A stretch of 25,840 nt of DNA from Flavobacterium psychrophilum. GTDB taxonomy: Bacteria; Bacteroidota; Bacteroidia; Flavobacteriales; Flavobacteriaceae. Positions 8,456 through 18,062 of the stretch are shown piece after piece (the stretch's first letter is position 1; the number at the start of each line of letters is the position of its first letter). The position numbers were made by a program, and so were the translations under genes. The notes under the pieces were generated by a model. It worked only from the letters and a program-made list of their open reading frames with translations, made no database searches and had not been told where the DNA came from. The stretch is taken from positions 1 to 25,840 of the forward strand of contig CAMBZB010000030.1 of the NCBI GenBank assembly GCA_945872245.1, written 5' to 3'.

Positions 8456-9745
8456 ATGAAAAAAGGGTTAATTATAGTTGGATTATTTGGATGTATCGCT
8501 TTTGGCTTTGGTCAAAAAGTGAATAGCAGTACTACTAGTAAAAAGAAGATTGCATCAAATAGCTCCATAATTGGAAAAGTTTTGTGTGGCTATCAAGGTT
8601 GGTTTAATGCCAAAGGAGATGGTGCTAATTTAGAATGGAAGCATTATGGAAATAAAGGATTTGAGCCCGGTAAATGTGCGGTTGATTTCTGGCCGGACTT
8701 GACCGAATTTGATGATGATGAAACGTATGCAACACCTTTTAGTCATCCAAATGGAGATGTTGCCAAACTATTCAGTTCTGCAAATGCCAAAACGGTTAAC
8801 CGCCATTTTAAATGGATGAAAGAGTACAATATTGATGGTGTTTTTGTGCAACGTTTTGTTGCAAGTTTTCAAACCAAACTGAAAGAAGATAACGCCAATA
8901 AAGTATTTGACAATTGTTTTAATGGAGCCAAAAATAACAATAGATTGATCAGTGTCATGTATGATTTATCAGGCTCCAAAGCAGTTGACGTGGTGGAGAA
9001 TACCAAGAGAGATTGGAAACAATTAGTTGATAAATACAAACTTAACAAAACTAAAAACCCGAATATTTTGACCTATAAAGATAAACCGGTCATATCTATA
9101 TGGGGTGTCGGTTTTGAGCGCAGAAATTATACCTTGGAAAATGTGAAAGTACTCATTGACTTTTTCAAGAATGATCCACAATATGGAGGTTGTTCCGTAT
9201 TGTTAGGTGTTCCAGCTGCTTGGAGAACCTTACAGCGGGATGCTACTTCAAATCCAACGCTTCTGGAGCTAATCAAGTCGGCAGACATTGTACATCCTTG
9301 GACTCCAGGAAAGTATAAAGATATTAAAATGGCGGATAATTACAAACGTGATTTTACAATAGCAGATAAGCAATGGTGTGACCAAAATAATTTGCTCTAT
9401 ATGCCGGTTGTTTTTCCAGGTTTTAGTTGGAGTAATTTGAAAAATAATCCTAGCCTATTTAATCAAATACCTCGTTTGAAAGGAGACTTTTTATGGCGAC
9501 AATTTTATAATAATACAGCTGCAGGAGCGGAAACCATGTATGTAGCTATGTTTGATGAAATGGATGAAGGCACTTGTATTTTTAAAGTAGACAATAACCC
9601 TCCATCAGGCGGGGGAAGTTCCTTTTTGAATTACGAAGGTTTACCTTCAGATTATTATTTATGGCTCACAGGTCAGGCTACAAAAATGTTTCGTAAAGAG
9701 ATACCATTATCAGAATCACAACCAACGTATTCAAAAAAACAGTAA
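8456..9745 (+). CDS. Glycoside hydrolase family 71/99-like protein
   Basis: This 429-residue exported protein belongs to the GH71/99-like group, related to GH99 endo-alpha-mannosidases and GH71 alpha-1,3-glucanases; no exact substrate is established for this group that I know of. The leader ends CIAFGFGQ; a lipobox-like LFGC at Cys13 is an alternative. Family blocks visible are VLCGYQGWFNAKGDG (about 42-56), FWPDLTEFDDDE, HFKWMKEYNIDGVFVQRF and, near the C-terminus, AMFDEMDEGTCIF. The last aligns with the GH99 F-N-E-W-H-E-G-T motif, placing candidate catalytic glutamates at Glu368 and Glu371. It is related to the middle of the large protein at 21102-23717. It starts 242 bases after the previous gene and is followed closely (22 bases) by a GH92 gene, so it probably heads a new transcript. 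Confidence 0.85.
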   Translation: MKKGLIIVGLFGCIAFGFGQKVNSSTTSKKKIASNSSIIGKVLCGYQGWFNAKGDGANLEWKHYGNKGFEPGKCAVDFWPDLTEFDDDETYATPFSHPNGDVAKLFSSANAKTVNRHFKWMKEYNIDGVFVQRFVASFQTKLKEDNANKVFDNCFNGAKNNNRLISVMYDLSGSKAVDVVENTKRDWKQLVDKYKLNKTKNPNILTYKDKPVISIWGVGFERRNYTLENVKVLIDFFKNDPQYGGCSVLLGVPAAWRTLQRDATSNPTLLELIKSADIVHPWTPGKYKDIKMADNYKRDFTIADKQWCDQNNLLYMPVVFPGFSWSNLKNNPSLFNQIPRLKGDFLWRQFYNNTAAGAETMYVAMFDEMDEGTCIFKVDNNPPSGGGSSFLNYEGLPSDYYLWLTGQATKMFRKEIPLSESQPTYSKKQ

Positions 9746-9767
9746 AAATCTTTATTATTTTCATAAA

Positions 9768-12020
9768 ATGAAAATTTTCAACTACATATCCGGTATCAAT
9801 TACATGAAATTTTTAGTCATCGTGCTAGCGTTTTTATCCAGTAATTCAGCCTACACGCAAATGAAAATCATTGACAACCTAAAGTATGTTGACCCTCAAA
9901 TAGGAGGTGTTGCTCCTTTTTTAGTGCCAACAAGAACAAGGATACATTTGCCAAACGCTATGGTTCGCATGTATCCTGATAGGAAAGATTATAAGGATGA
10001 TCAAATTAAATCATTTCCGTTGACCACCAGAAAACACCGATCTGATCCTCTTTTTAGTTTACTACCGGTGTCAGGAAATGTATCTGAAAATTCGGAACCT
10101 ATATCTGCTTGGGATAGCGAATTAGAAATAGCCCACCCTTATTATTATTCTACCTGGCTTGAAGATTTTAATGTTACACTTGAGTTTTCTCCTGGAGAAA
10201 AAACAGGTTTTTACCGTTTTAATTATGGTAATAAAGAAAGTAAAAAGCTATTTCTTAAAAAATTAAACGGGGGCGATTGGCAACTTAATGAAGACGGTTC
10301 GCTTGTAGGTACAGAATCATTCGAAGGTATGAAAGCGTATGCGTATTGTGTTTTTGATGTTAAAGGTGATTTTACCCAAGTGAAAACAGATAAAAAAATT
10401 ACTAACTCATGGATAACTTGGAATAATGAGGAACTTAAGCAAGTCAATTTTAAATATGGAATATCTTTTATCAGTATAGAGCAGGCTAAAAATAATTTGG
10501 AAAAAGAAATACCAAATTGGGATTTTGAAAAAGTTAAAAATAACGCAATAGAAAAGTGGTCCAATGTTTTAGACCAAATTGAAGTAGAGGGAGGAACGGA
10601 AGCCTATAGAAGATCATTTTACACCGCGTTATACCGGAGTTATGAAAGAATGGTAAATATTAGCGAAGATGGTAAGTATTACAGTAATTATGATAAACAA
10701 ATTCACAAAGGAGAGCAAAATTTCTATGCTGATGATTGGGTTTGGGATACTTTTTTAGCATTACACCCCCTTCGATATATAGTGCAACCTGATATGGAGT
10801 CTGATATGATGGCCTCCTATGTCAGGATGTATCAACAATCAGGATGGTTGCCACAATTTCCTCAAATACATGGTGATGCCCCACCAATGAATGGTTTTCA
10901 CTCTACAATTATGTTGTTAGATGCTTATAACAAGGGGATTAATAAATTTGATATTAATGTTGCTTATGAAGCCATGAAAAAAAATGCATTAGAGGGAACA
11001 ATGGTGCCATGGCGTATGGGAGCAGCTTCCCCTTTAGATAAATTAGCCTTAAAGTTAGGGTATTTCCCAGCACTACGTCCAGGGGAAACAGAGACAGAAC
11101 CTTTGGTTGATAGTTTTGAAAAAAGACAGGCCGTTGCAGTTACTCTTGCCCAAAGTTATGATGATTGGGCATTGGCTCAACTTGCTAAAAAACTGGGTAA
11201 AGAACAAGATTATCAATACTTCTCAAAAACAGCAAAAAATTATCAAAATTTATATTGGAAAGAAAAAGGTTTTTTTATGCCTAAAGATGCAGCTGGAAAA
11301 TGGATTGATATCGACCCAAAATTTGACGGTGGTATGGGAGGAAGAGATTATTATGACGAAAATAATGGATGGACTTATCTTTGGAATGTGCAACAAGATA
11401 TTTTGGGTTTGCAAAAATTAATGGGTGGTCGTGATGCCTTTGAATCACGTTTGGATCAGTTGTTTAGAGAAGATTTAGGCAGAAGTGTCTATGCTTTAAA
11501 TGCTAGGTTTCCTGACTTTACAGGTATTGTAGGGCAATTTTCTATGGGTAACGAGCCTAGTTTTCATATTCCATATTTATATAATTTAACGAAGTCGCCA
11601 TGGAAAACACAGAAAAAAATACGGATGCTTTTGAATACATGGTTTAAAGATAATATTTTCGGAATACCGGGTGACGAAGACGGTGGAGGGATGTCAGCTT
11701 TTGTTGTATTTTCTTCCATGGGGTTTTATCCAATTACACCAGGTATTCCTGTGTATACTATTGGTAGCCCTTTGTTTTCTAAAATCAAAATTAACCTGCC
11801 AAATGGAAAAGTGTTCACCATTAATGCCCCAAATTGTAATGAAAAAAATAAGTATATTCAAAAAGCCTCTTTGAATGGAAAAAATCTAGACGGACCTTGG
11901 TTTACACATGAAGATCTTGTTAATGGAGGGACTTTAGAATTGGAAATGGGATCCTATCCAAATAAATCTTGGGGTGCCAGTGAAGAAAACATACCGCAAA
12001 TTTTCAAAACATCAAATTAA
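9768..12020 (+). CDS. Divergent GH92-family exo-alpha-mannosidase homologue
   Basis: GH92 enzymes are Ca2+-dependent inverting exo-alpha-mannosidases. This 750-residue protein has the GH92 C-terminal architecture: WDTF (326-329), GNEPSFH (NEP at 595-597), GDEDGGGMSAFVVFSSMGFYPITPG with the acidic pair Asp636/Asp638 as candidate base, and a candidate acid Glu531 in YDENNGWTYLW. It differs from the next gene in two places: the N-terminal block that normally reads GTGGHGHTFPG...PYGMVQLSPD is replaced by VAPFLVPTRTRIHLPNAMVRMYPD, and the WELQGNETGCMIGYH loop becomes FPQIHGDAPPMNGFH. So it represents another GH92 clade with a reshaped active-site rim and probably another linkage or leaving group. 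The start at 9768 gives a long leader; Met13 (9804) gives a cleaner signal peptide, MKFLVIVLAFLSSNSAYTQ, and may be the true start. It lies 11 bases before the second GH92. Confidence 0.88.
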   Translation: MKIFNYISGINYMKFLVIVLAFLSSNSAYTQMKIIDNLKYVDPQIGGVAPFLVPTRTRIHLPNAMVRMYPDRKDYKDDQIKSFPLTTRKHRSDPLFSLLPVSGNVSENSEPISAWDSELEIAHPYYYSTWLEDFNVTLEFSPGEKTGFYRFNYGNKESKKLFLKKLNGGDWQLNEDGSLVGTESFEGMKAYAYCVFDVKGDFTQVKTDKKITNSWITWNNEELKQVNFKYGISFISIEQAKNNLEKEIPNWDFEKVKNNAIEKWSNVLDQIEVEGGTEAYRRSFYTALYRSYERMVNISEDGKYYSNYDKQIHKGEQNFYADDWVWDTFLALHPLRYIVQPDMESDMMASYVRMYQQSGWLPQFPQIHGDAPPMNGFHSTIMLLDAYNKGINKFDINVAYEAMKKNALEGTMVPWRMGAASPLDKLALKLGYFPALRPGETETEPLVDSFEKRQAVAVTLAQSYDDWALAQLAKKLGKEQDYQYFSKTAKNYQNLYWKEKGFFMPKDAAGKWIDIDPKFDGGMGGRDYYDENNGWTYLWNVQQDILGLQKLMGGRDAFESRLDQLFREDLGRSVYALNARFPDFTGIVGQFSMGNEPSFHIPYLYNLTKSPWKTQKKIRMLLNTWFKDNIFGIPGDEDGGGMSAFVVFSSMGFYPITPGIPVYTIGSPLFSKIKINLPNGKVFTINAPNCNEKNKYIQKASLNGKNLDGPWFTHEDLVNGGTLELEMGSYPNKSWGASEENIPQIFKTSN

Positions 12021-12031
12021 TTTAAATCAGG

Positions 12032-14317
12032 ATGAAGAAATTAATAATTTTTATACCGTTTTTCACGGCTTTTTTAATGATTGTTTTTTCATGTAGTCCT
12101 ACATCTAAAATTGAAAGCAAAAAAGGAACAACCGACAATGCTAAATATGTAAATACTTTTATTGGCACAGGAGGACATGGGCATACATTTCCAGGAGCTA
12201 CAACGCCATATGGAATGGTGCAATTAAGTCCAGATACAAGAACGATTGGTTGGGATGCATGTGGCGGTTACCATTATACAGATTCATCCATTTTAGGTTT
12301 TTCCCATACGCATTTAAGTGGAACAGGTATAAGTGATTTGGGAGACTTTTTATTTATGCCGTTTGCCGGTGAGCCAAAAATAACTCCTGGAACTCCAGAA
12401 AATCCAAATAGTGGCTATCGTTCTAGATTTAGTCATGAGGATGAAGTTGCTTCTCCCGGGTTTTATTCTGTACTATTAAAAGATTATAATATTAAGGCCG
12501 AATTAACCGCTACAACTCGAGCAGGATTTCATAAATATACCTATAATGGAGGTGGCAAATCGGGTATTATTATTGATTTATCACACACCATTTATAAAGA
12601 CGCAAAACCCAGTCATGAATTTAAAGTAATAAACAATACTGAAATTGCCGGCTATAAAGGTTCTGGCGGTTGGGCGGTAAGTCAGGATATCTATTTTCAT
12701 GCTAAATTCAATAAGCCTTTCACCTGTACGTTTTATGAAAACGACAAAAAAGTAGATGTACTGCCAAATACTAAATATACTAAATTAATTGCTGTTTTAA
12801 ATTTTAATACCAATCCAGGAGAGGAAGTCTTATCTAAAGTTGGTATTTCTTCTGTGGATTATTCTGGTGCTAAAAATAATTTAGAAACCGAAATTACGGA
12901 TTGGGATTTTAATCGAGTACAAAAAACAGCCTATAAATTATGGGAAGAGGAACTTTCTAAGATTAATGTAAAAGGGGGAAGTAAAAATGAAAAAACTATA
13001 TTTTACACTTCTTTGTACCATACCTCAATAAGCCCCAATATCTTTTCAGATGTAGATGGAAGATACAGAGGCATGGATAGAAAAATTCATAATTCAGACA
13101 AACAGACTATTTACACCGTATTTTCATTATGGGATACTTTTAGAGCATACAATCCTTTAAAAACAATATTAGATCCGAATAAAACCAACGAATTTATAAA
13201 CACCTTACTCTCCAAATATGATCAAGGCGGTGCATTGCCCATGTGGGAACTACAAGGCAATGAAACGGGCTGTATGATAGGCTATCACGCTGTGCCAGTG
13301 ATTGTAGATGCGTATAGAAAGGGAATAAGAGGTTATGATATAAATAAAGCCTATAAAGCGATATTGAATGCACCCACTTATGACATCACAAATATTTCTT
13401 TTCCATCTAAAGCTGTGAAAGAAAATTTAATGCCAATGGGTAAATTCTATAATGAAACCATGGATTTTATTCCAGCAGATTTAGAGAATGAATCGGTTTC
13501 AAAAGCCTTAGAATATGCTTACAATGATTGGTGTATTGCACAAATGGCAAATGATTTAGGGAATACGGATGATTATCAACGTTTTATGATAAGATCCAAA
13601 AAATACACCCAGTATTACGATACCACCACTGGTTTTATGCGTGGAAAAAATCAAGATGGTACATGGCGTGTACCTTTCGACCCTAGTTTTTCAAAGCATC
13701 GAAAAGATGACTATACGGAAGGGAACGCCTATCAGTGGTCTTGGTTTGTTCCTCATGATGTATCAGGTCTAATAGATTTAGTTGGAGGAAAAGATACATT
13801 TATAAAAAAATTAGACGAATTATTTACGGCTAGTTCAGCCTTAAAAGGAGATGATGTATCAGGAGATATTTCAGGCTTAATTGGTCAATATGCCCACGGA
13901 AATGAACCTAGTCATCATATAGCGCACTTGTATAATTTTGTTGGCCAACCCTGGAAAACACAAGGTCTAACCGATCAAATTATGAAGGAATTGTATTTTA
14001 ACAATCCAAACGGTTTGGCGGGCAATGAAGATTGTGGGCAAATGTCGGCTTGGTATGTTTTAAACGCTATGGGCTTCTATTCTTTTAGCCCCGGAAACAC
14101 GACCTATTCTATTGGACGTCCAATTTTTGATGAGGTAGAAATTAATTTACAATCGGGTAAAAAATTTATAATTAAAGCAAAAAATAATAGTAGCACAAAC
14201 AAATACATTCAAACTACAAAATTGAATGGAAAAGATTTAATAACGCCATTTTTCACTCATGAAGATTTGGTTTCAGGGGGGGGATTAGAATTTAAAATGA
14301 ACAACGTTCCAAAGTAA
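12032..14317 (+). CDS. GH92-family exo-alpha-mannosidase, lipoprotein
   Basis: This 761-residue protein is a textbook GH92. The leader ends VFSC, with lipidation at Cys21. The N-terminal block reads NTFIGTGGHGHTFPGATTPYG and MVQLSPDT; further on come WDTF (367-370), WELQGNETGCMIGYHAVPV (GNE with Glu411), TEGNAYQWSWFVPHD with the candidate catalytic acid Glu563, AHGNEPSHH (Glu625) and GNEDCGQMSAWYV with candidate base Asp667. In BT3990 a His-Glu pair some 60 residues before the base is linked to alpha-1,2 specificity; the matching region here reads DDVSGDISGLIG, with no His-Glu, so another linkage is plausible, though an alignment is needed. A run of eight G (14276-14283) lies within the last codons. 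The next gene starts 3 or 33 bases downstream, so translation is probably coupled. Confidence 0.93.
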   Translation: MKKLIIFIPFFTAFLMIVFSCSPTSKIESKKGTTDNAKYVNTFIGTGGHGHTFPGATTPYGMVQLSPDTRTIGWDACGGYHYTDSSILGFSHTHLSGTGISDLGDFLFMPFAGEPKITPGTPENPNSGYRSRFSHEDEVASPGFYSVLLKDYNIKAELTATTRAGFHKYTYNGGGKSGIIIDLSHTIYKDAKPSHEFKVINNTEIAGYKGSGGWAVSQDIYFHAKFNKPFTCTFYENDKKVDVLPNTKYTKLIAVLNFNTNPGEEVLSKVGISSVDYSGAKNNLETEITDWDFNRVQKTAYKLWEEELSKINVKGGSKNEKTIFYTSLYHTSISPNIFSDVDGRYRGMDRKIHNSDKQTIYTVFSLWDTFRAYNPLKTILDPNKTNEFINTLLSKYDQGGALPMWELQGNETGCMIGYHAVPVIVDAYRKGIRGYDINKAYKAILNAPTYDITNISFPSKAVKENLMPMGKFYNETMDFIPADLENESVSKALEYAYNDWCIAQMANDLGNTDDYQRFMIRSKKYTQYYDTTTGFMRGKNQDGTWRVPFDPSFSKHRKDDYTEGNAYQWSWFVPHDVSGLIDLVGGKDTFIKKLDELFTASSALKGDDVSGDISGLIGQYAHGNEPSHHIAHLYNFVGQPWKTQGLTDQIMKELYFNNPNGLAGNEDCGQMSAWYVLNAMGFYSFSPGNTTYSIGRPIFDEVEINLQSGKKFIIKAKNNSSTNKYIQTTKLNGKDLITPFFTHEDLVSGGGLEFKMNNVPK

Positions 14318-14350
14318 ATTATGAGACAAACCTGGCATGAAACTAAAATT

Positions 14351-16195
14351 ATGAAAACTATGAAAATCTTAATAGTGTTCTGTTTTTTTACAATAAGCAT
14401 TTATGCCCAAAATTCTCGGCCTAACATCATTTTTATATTGACGGATGATCAGAGTTCTATTACATTAAGAGATAGTGATAGGCAAGCTCAGTCACATCCT
14501 TTTGGATTTAATGGAGATAGTAGAGTGCATACGCCAATTATTGATAATCTGGCAGAGAACGGCATTATTTTTAATAATTCTTTTGTGTCCTCGTCCATTT
14601 GCAGTCCTAGTAGATATTCCATATTAACCGGTAAATATGCAGGAAGATGTGAAGGCGACAGTTTTAAAACAAGTTTTCCTTTAGGTGAACAGTCAAGAGT
14701 TGAAAATAATATTGAACTAGAAAAAAATTTAACAAATTTACCTAGGTTATTACAAGGAATTGGGTACAAAACAGCATTTGTAGGTAAATCTCATCTTATT
14801 GATCACAATATACTAAATACATATTCTACTGGTGTTGAAGGATTTATGTCCTACACTGTTGATGCCAGCCCCTATACTCCAAGCGTATCTAGCGCCATGG
14901 CATTTAATCACGATAAATGGTCTGACCGAATGAAAGCCTATGGCTTTGATTATGTTAATGCATTTTATCCAGCTAATTTACTGGAGTTAAAAAATACCGC
15001 TCTAAACGTTCATAACGTAGAATATAAAAACAAAGCCGTCTTGGATTTTATTGACAGTTCAGGAACCGACCCTTTCTTTATTTATTATAGTGAAACCATT
15101 CCTCACGGACCAGCACCCTACAATAAAAGTAATGGTTTGTATATAAGGGGTCTTGATTCTGATGTGAATATTACCTCTAAAGGAGTTGTTAATCAAAATT
15201 ATAGTTATTTACCCACAAGAGCTGCCATAAAAAATGAAATAAACTCTTTAGGTAAAGAAGTGGATCTAGCTTGGATAAGATGGTTTGATCATGCTGTTGG
15301 AGCCGTAGTAGCTAAATTACAAGAAAAAGGAAAATTAAATAATACTTTAATCGTTATTACGTCAGATCATGGCGATTATAATTTTGGTAAGTCAACCAAT
15401 TATGAAGGAGGTATTAGGGTTCCATTGATGATGTATTGGCCCAATGGTATTAGTACCCCTAGAACTTATAATGGATTATTTCAAAATATAGATTTTGCTC
15501 CAACATTTTTAGAGGTAGCAGGTATTAATCCAGCAAGTATAAATTTAGATGGTAAAAGTTTTAAGAATGTGCTTATGACTAATTCCAATGAAGTAGTGCA
15601 TAATGAATTATTCTTTGAACTTGGTTTTTCAAGAGCGATTAGAACAAATGATTGGAAATATATAACAGTTCGGTATGATGACGCCACAAACACAAAAATA
15701 GCAAATGGAGGTACTTTTAATGGACCCAATGGAACTACAGTATCTTTACCCTACTACATATCAAATGTTGGTTTAGGTAGTTTATCTGCCGGTCAATATC
15801 CATTATACCATGTAAAGGATCAATTATTTGATTTGGTCAATGACCCTTATGAAACCACAAATTTGTTTAATTCAAACCCCACTAAAGCGAATGAAATGAA
15901 AGCGCTTTTAACACAAAAACTGGTACTTTTTCCAAATAGGCCTTATGGAGAATTCACGCAAAGCATGAATACTGCCAATTTTGAAAAAGAGATTTTTATA
16001 TATCCAAATCCTATAAAAAATAGAATTTATATCCAAACAGACCAAATAATTAGTTCCTATAAAATATATAATGTGATGGGACAATTGGTACTCTCTAACA
16101 TTTTTTCTGAAAGTATAGACATTAGCATGCTCGAAAAAGGAACCTACTTTTTAAACTTAGATAATCTGAAAAGCAAAGCTTTTATAAAACTGTAA
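14351..16195 (+). CDS. S1-family sulfatase with T9SS sorting tail
   Basis: A type I (formylglycine) sulfatase removing sulfate esters from the glycan. An in-frame ATG at 14321 exists, but the ATG at 14351 (or 14360) starts a normal signal peptide, MKTMKILIVFCFFTISIYAQ, so I prefer it. Numbering from 14321: the metal-binding start RPNIIFILTDDQ, the modification site CSPSR with Cys94 to be converted to formylglycine, then SRYSILTGKYAGR, GKSH, and SDHGDY with Asp349/His350. The catalytic domain ends around RPYGEFTQ (Gln547). The remaining ~77 residues (IFIYPNPIKNRIYIQ...LEKGTYFLNL) are a T9SS type A sorting domain, so this copy should work at the cell surface. It is a close paralogue of the sulfatase at 18055-19689, which stops exactly where this tail begins. 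Activation needs an anaerobic-type or FGE maturase not seen in the window. Confidence 0.95.
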   Translation: MKTMKILIVFCFFTISIYAQNSRPNIIFILTDDQSSITLRDSDRQAQSHPFGFNGDSRVHTPIIDNLAENGIIFNNSFVSSSICSPSRYSILTGKYAGRCEGDSFKTSFPLGEQSRVENNIELEKNLTNLPRLLQGIGYKTAFVGKSHLIDHNILNTYSTGVEGFMSYTVDASPYTPSVSSAMAFNHDKWSDRMKAYGFDYVNAFYPANLLELKNTALNVHNVEYKNKAVLDFIDSSGTDPFFIYYSETIPHGPAPYNKSNGLYIRGLDSDVNITSKGVVNQNYSYLPTRAAIKNEINSLGKEVDLAWIRWFDHAVGAVVAKLQEKGKLNNTLIVITSDHGDYNFGKSTNYEGGIRVPLMMYWPNGISTPRTYNGLFQNIDFAPTFLEVAGINPASINLDGKSFKNVLMTNSNEVVHNELFFELGFSRAIRTNDWKYITVRYDDATNTKIANGGTFNGPNGTTVSLPYYISNVGLGSLSAGQYPLYHVKDQLFDLVNDPYETTNLFNSNPTKANEMKALLTQKLVLFPNRPYGEFTQSMNTANFEKEIFIYPNPIKNRIYIQTDQIISSYKIYNVMGQLVLSNIFSESIDISMLEKGTYFLNLDNLKSKAFIKL

Positions 16196-16286
16196 ATTAA
16201 TTAATCATAACCCGTTGAGTGCAATTAATTAAAATCTTGTACTAATGACTTTTTGGATTTAAATTTATAGTCAATTAGAACAAAAA

Positions 16287-16347
16287 TGTCAGTCTGAGCT
16301 TGTCGAAGACTTTTTAAAAGAAACATTTCGACAAGCTCAATGTGACA
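16287..16347. repeat. REP-like inverted repeat with GAGCTTGTCGAA core
   Basis: Two 21-base arms (16287-16307 and 16327-16347) match in inverted orientation at 18 of 21 positions, sharing the core TGAGCTTGTCGAA, with a 19-base AT-rich loop. I recall this core as a frequent dispersed intergenic palindrome in Flavobacteriia. It lies between the sulfatase at 14351 and the next sulfatase and may act as a terminator or mRNA-stabilising element between the two units. Confidence 0.7.
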
Positions 16348-16445
16348 ATTAGTATAAAATTAGAAATCAAAAACTATTTACGCCCAACAGGTTACTTTAA
16401 TAAAAATACTTATTTAAAGTAGTATATTTCAAAAGAATCAAATTT

Positions 16446-18062
16446 GTGAAAAATTTAAAAAAAATTGCACTTATTTTTAGTATAACGGTATTAATTGTTA
16501 GTTGTAAAACAAAAAAGGAAGCAGTAACCAATACAATAAAGAAAAAACCAAATGTACTGTTGTTATTTTCAGATCAACACCACAAAAAAGCAATGGGGTA
16601 TGAAAATCACCCCGATGTTATCACCCCTAATTTAGATAAGTTATCCAATGAATCTGTTGTTTTTGATCGCAGCTATTGTACCACAGGCATTTGTGCGCCA
16701 TCTAGAACATCATTAATGACGGGTTTATACCCAAGGACTTTAGGATTGCTAAACAATAGTGTTGCCACGTCAGTTGTTGATGAATCTGTTTCTATGGCAA
16801 CCATTTTCAAGTATAATAACTATAATACCTATACATTCGGCAAACGTCATTTATCTGGAGGAGCGGATAAAGGTTGGGATGTCAAGATGGATATACACCA
16901 TGAGGAAGGTGATAATGGTAATTATGTTAGTTGGGTTACAGCACAAGGTTATGGGAGTGAATTTTCATATGATTGGGCAGCCGAATTCGGAAAAGGACCA
17001 AACGGTAGCAAGGAATCAAAAAGGCAAATTCCCACTGCTGATTTGGGAACAAGACTTTCTAAACTGCCTGAAGGATATACTATGGAAGCCTACACAGCTC
17101 TGCAAACCATAGACATGATACAAAAGCAAAAAAACAGTGATAAACCTTTCTTTTGTTGGGCTTCATTCTACAGACCTCATCAACCTTATACCCCACTAAA
17201 AAAATATATGGACTTGTATAATGTTTTGGAATGGGGTAAGGGGACAAGATTCAAAAGTGGTATTAAAATGCCGGAAAGTTTTTATCAGCCTACAAAAGAT
17301 TTACCTCCTTTTTTGCAAATGCAAAGAAACGGTGGTAATAAAGTTTGGAATATGGATAAAGCCTTTGAAAATGAGCAATTATGGAGAAATTATATAGGGG
17401 CGTATTATGCTTTAATAACAGAAATTGATCATTATGTGGGTGAAATCTTAAAAGCTTTGGATGATGCCAACATGAAAGAAGAAACGATTATTATTTATAC
17501 GTCAGACCACGGAGATTTTGCAGGAAATCACGGTATGGTAGAAAAAGCAGCTGAAGGCCATAATGTCTATGAGGATATTTTAAATATCCCTTTAATGATT
17601 CGAATTCCAGGAAAAACAACTAATGGCAAACACACTGCAGAGCTTGTCACTTTGGGTGATATTTTGCCAACTTTGATTGCTGTTTTGGATTTAAAAACGC
17701 CTAAAATGAAGTATGGTTTGCAAGGGATGTCATTAGCCAATTTATTATTGAAAAATAAGCCATTAAATAGGAACTATGTAGTTTCAGAAAGTTGGTTTCA
17801 GGCAGCAGTTATTGGGAAGGATGCAAAATTGGGAATTATGCTAGGCCCAAATCCCATAAATCCAAAAGCGGATTATAGAAAATTTGGAGACATGTATTTT
17901 GATAGGAATAGTGACCCCTTAGAAATAAATAATGGTATAGAAAATGTTAAGTATAATAATTCTATAAAGCAGCTTCGAAATTATTATAGTAAATTTGAAA
18001 AAGCAGTTCCAGATACTGGAAAACAAGAATTAATTAAAAAAAAATTAAATAAAAATGACTAA
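16446..18062 (+). CDS. S1-family sulfatase, lipoprotein, GTG start
   Basis: A formylglycine sulfatase of 538 residues. Starting at the GTG at 16446 gives a clear lipoprotein leader, MKNLKKIALIFSITVLIVSC, with lipidation at Cys20; no ATG nearby would keep it. Sulfatase landmarks are KPNVLLLFSDQHH (first metal ligand), CAPSR with Cys83 for formylglycine, RTSLMTGLYPR, GKRH, RPHQPYTP and SDHGDFAGNHG (Asp354/His355). It belongs to a different branch from its neighbours (compare CSPSR in the two sister enzymes and CGPTR in the fourth), so it probably attacks another sulfate position or residue. The following sulfatase gene overlaps its end by 8 bases (ATGACTAA), implying translational coupling. The 250-base gap before it, with a hairpin repeat, suggests it begins a transcription unit; a weak TATATTTC at 16423-16430 could be its -7 element. 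Confidence 0.93.
   Translation: MKNLKKIALIFSITVLIVSCKTKKEAVTNTIKKKPNVLLLFSDQHHKKAMGYENHPDVITPNLDKLSNESVVFDRSYCTTGICAPSRTSLMTGLYPRTLGLLNNSVATSVVDESVSMATIFKYNNYNTYTFGKRHLSGGADKGWDVKMDIHHEEGDNGNYVSWVTAQGYGSEFSYDWAAEFGKGPNGSKESKRQIPTADLGTRLSKLPEGYTMEAYTALQTIDMIQKQKNSDKPFFCWASFYRPHQPYTPLKKYMDLYNVLEWGKGTRFKSGIKMPESFYQPTKDLPPFLQMQRNGGNKVWNMDKAFENEQLWRNYIGAYYALITEIDHYVGEILKALDDANMKEETIIIYTSDHGDFAGNHGMVEKAAEGHNVYEDILNIPLMIRIPGKTTNGKHTAELVTLGDILPTLIAVLDLKTPKMKYGLQGMSLANLLLKNKPLNRNYVVSESWFQAAVIGKDAKLGIMLGPNPINPKADYRKFGDMYFDRNSDPLEINNGIENVKYNNSIKQLRNYYSKFEKAVPDTGKQELIKKKLNKND

Noticed and set aside
10223..10564. 113-codon minus-strand open frame inside the first GH92 gene
   Set aside because: It is antisense to a clearly conserved coding region and its translation shows no recognisable domain.
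11107..11421. 104-codon + strand frame inside the first GH92 gene, and a similar one at 16759-17112 inside a sulfatase gene
   Set aside because: Both lie in another frame of genes with intact family motifs; their Lys/Ile/Gln-rich translations look like frame shadows and do not indicate frameshifts.
14321..14350. Start of the sulfatase at the ATG at 14321
   Set aside because: It would add MRQTWHETKI before an otherwise normal signal peptide; the ATG at 14351 is preferred, though 14321 is only 3 bases after the previous stop and cannot be fully excluded.
16214..16390. GTTGAGT and GCCCAAC resembling integron core sites (GTTRRRY / RYYYAAC)
   Set aside because: The order is the reverse of an attC site, the motifs are degenerate 7-mers, and no integrase or cassette gene is present; chance is more likely.
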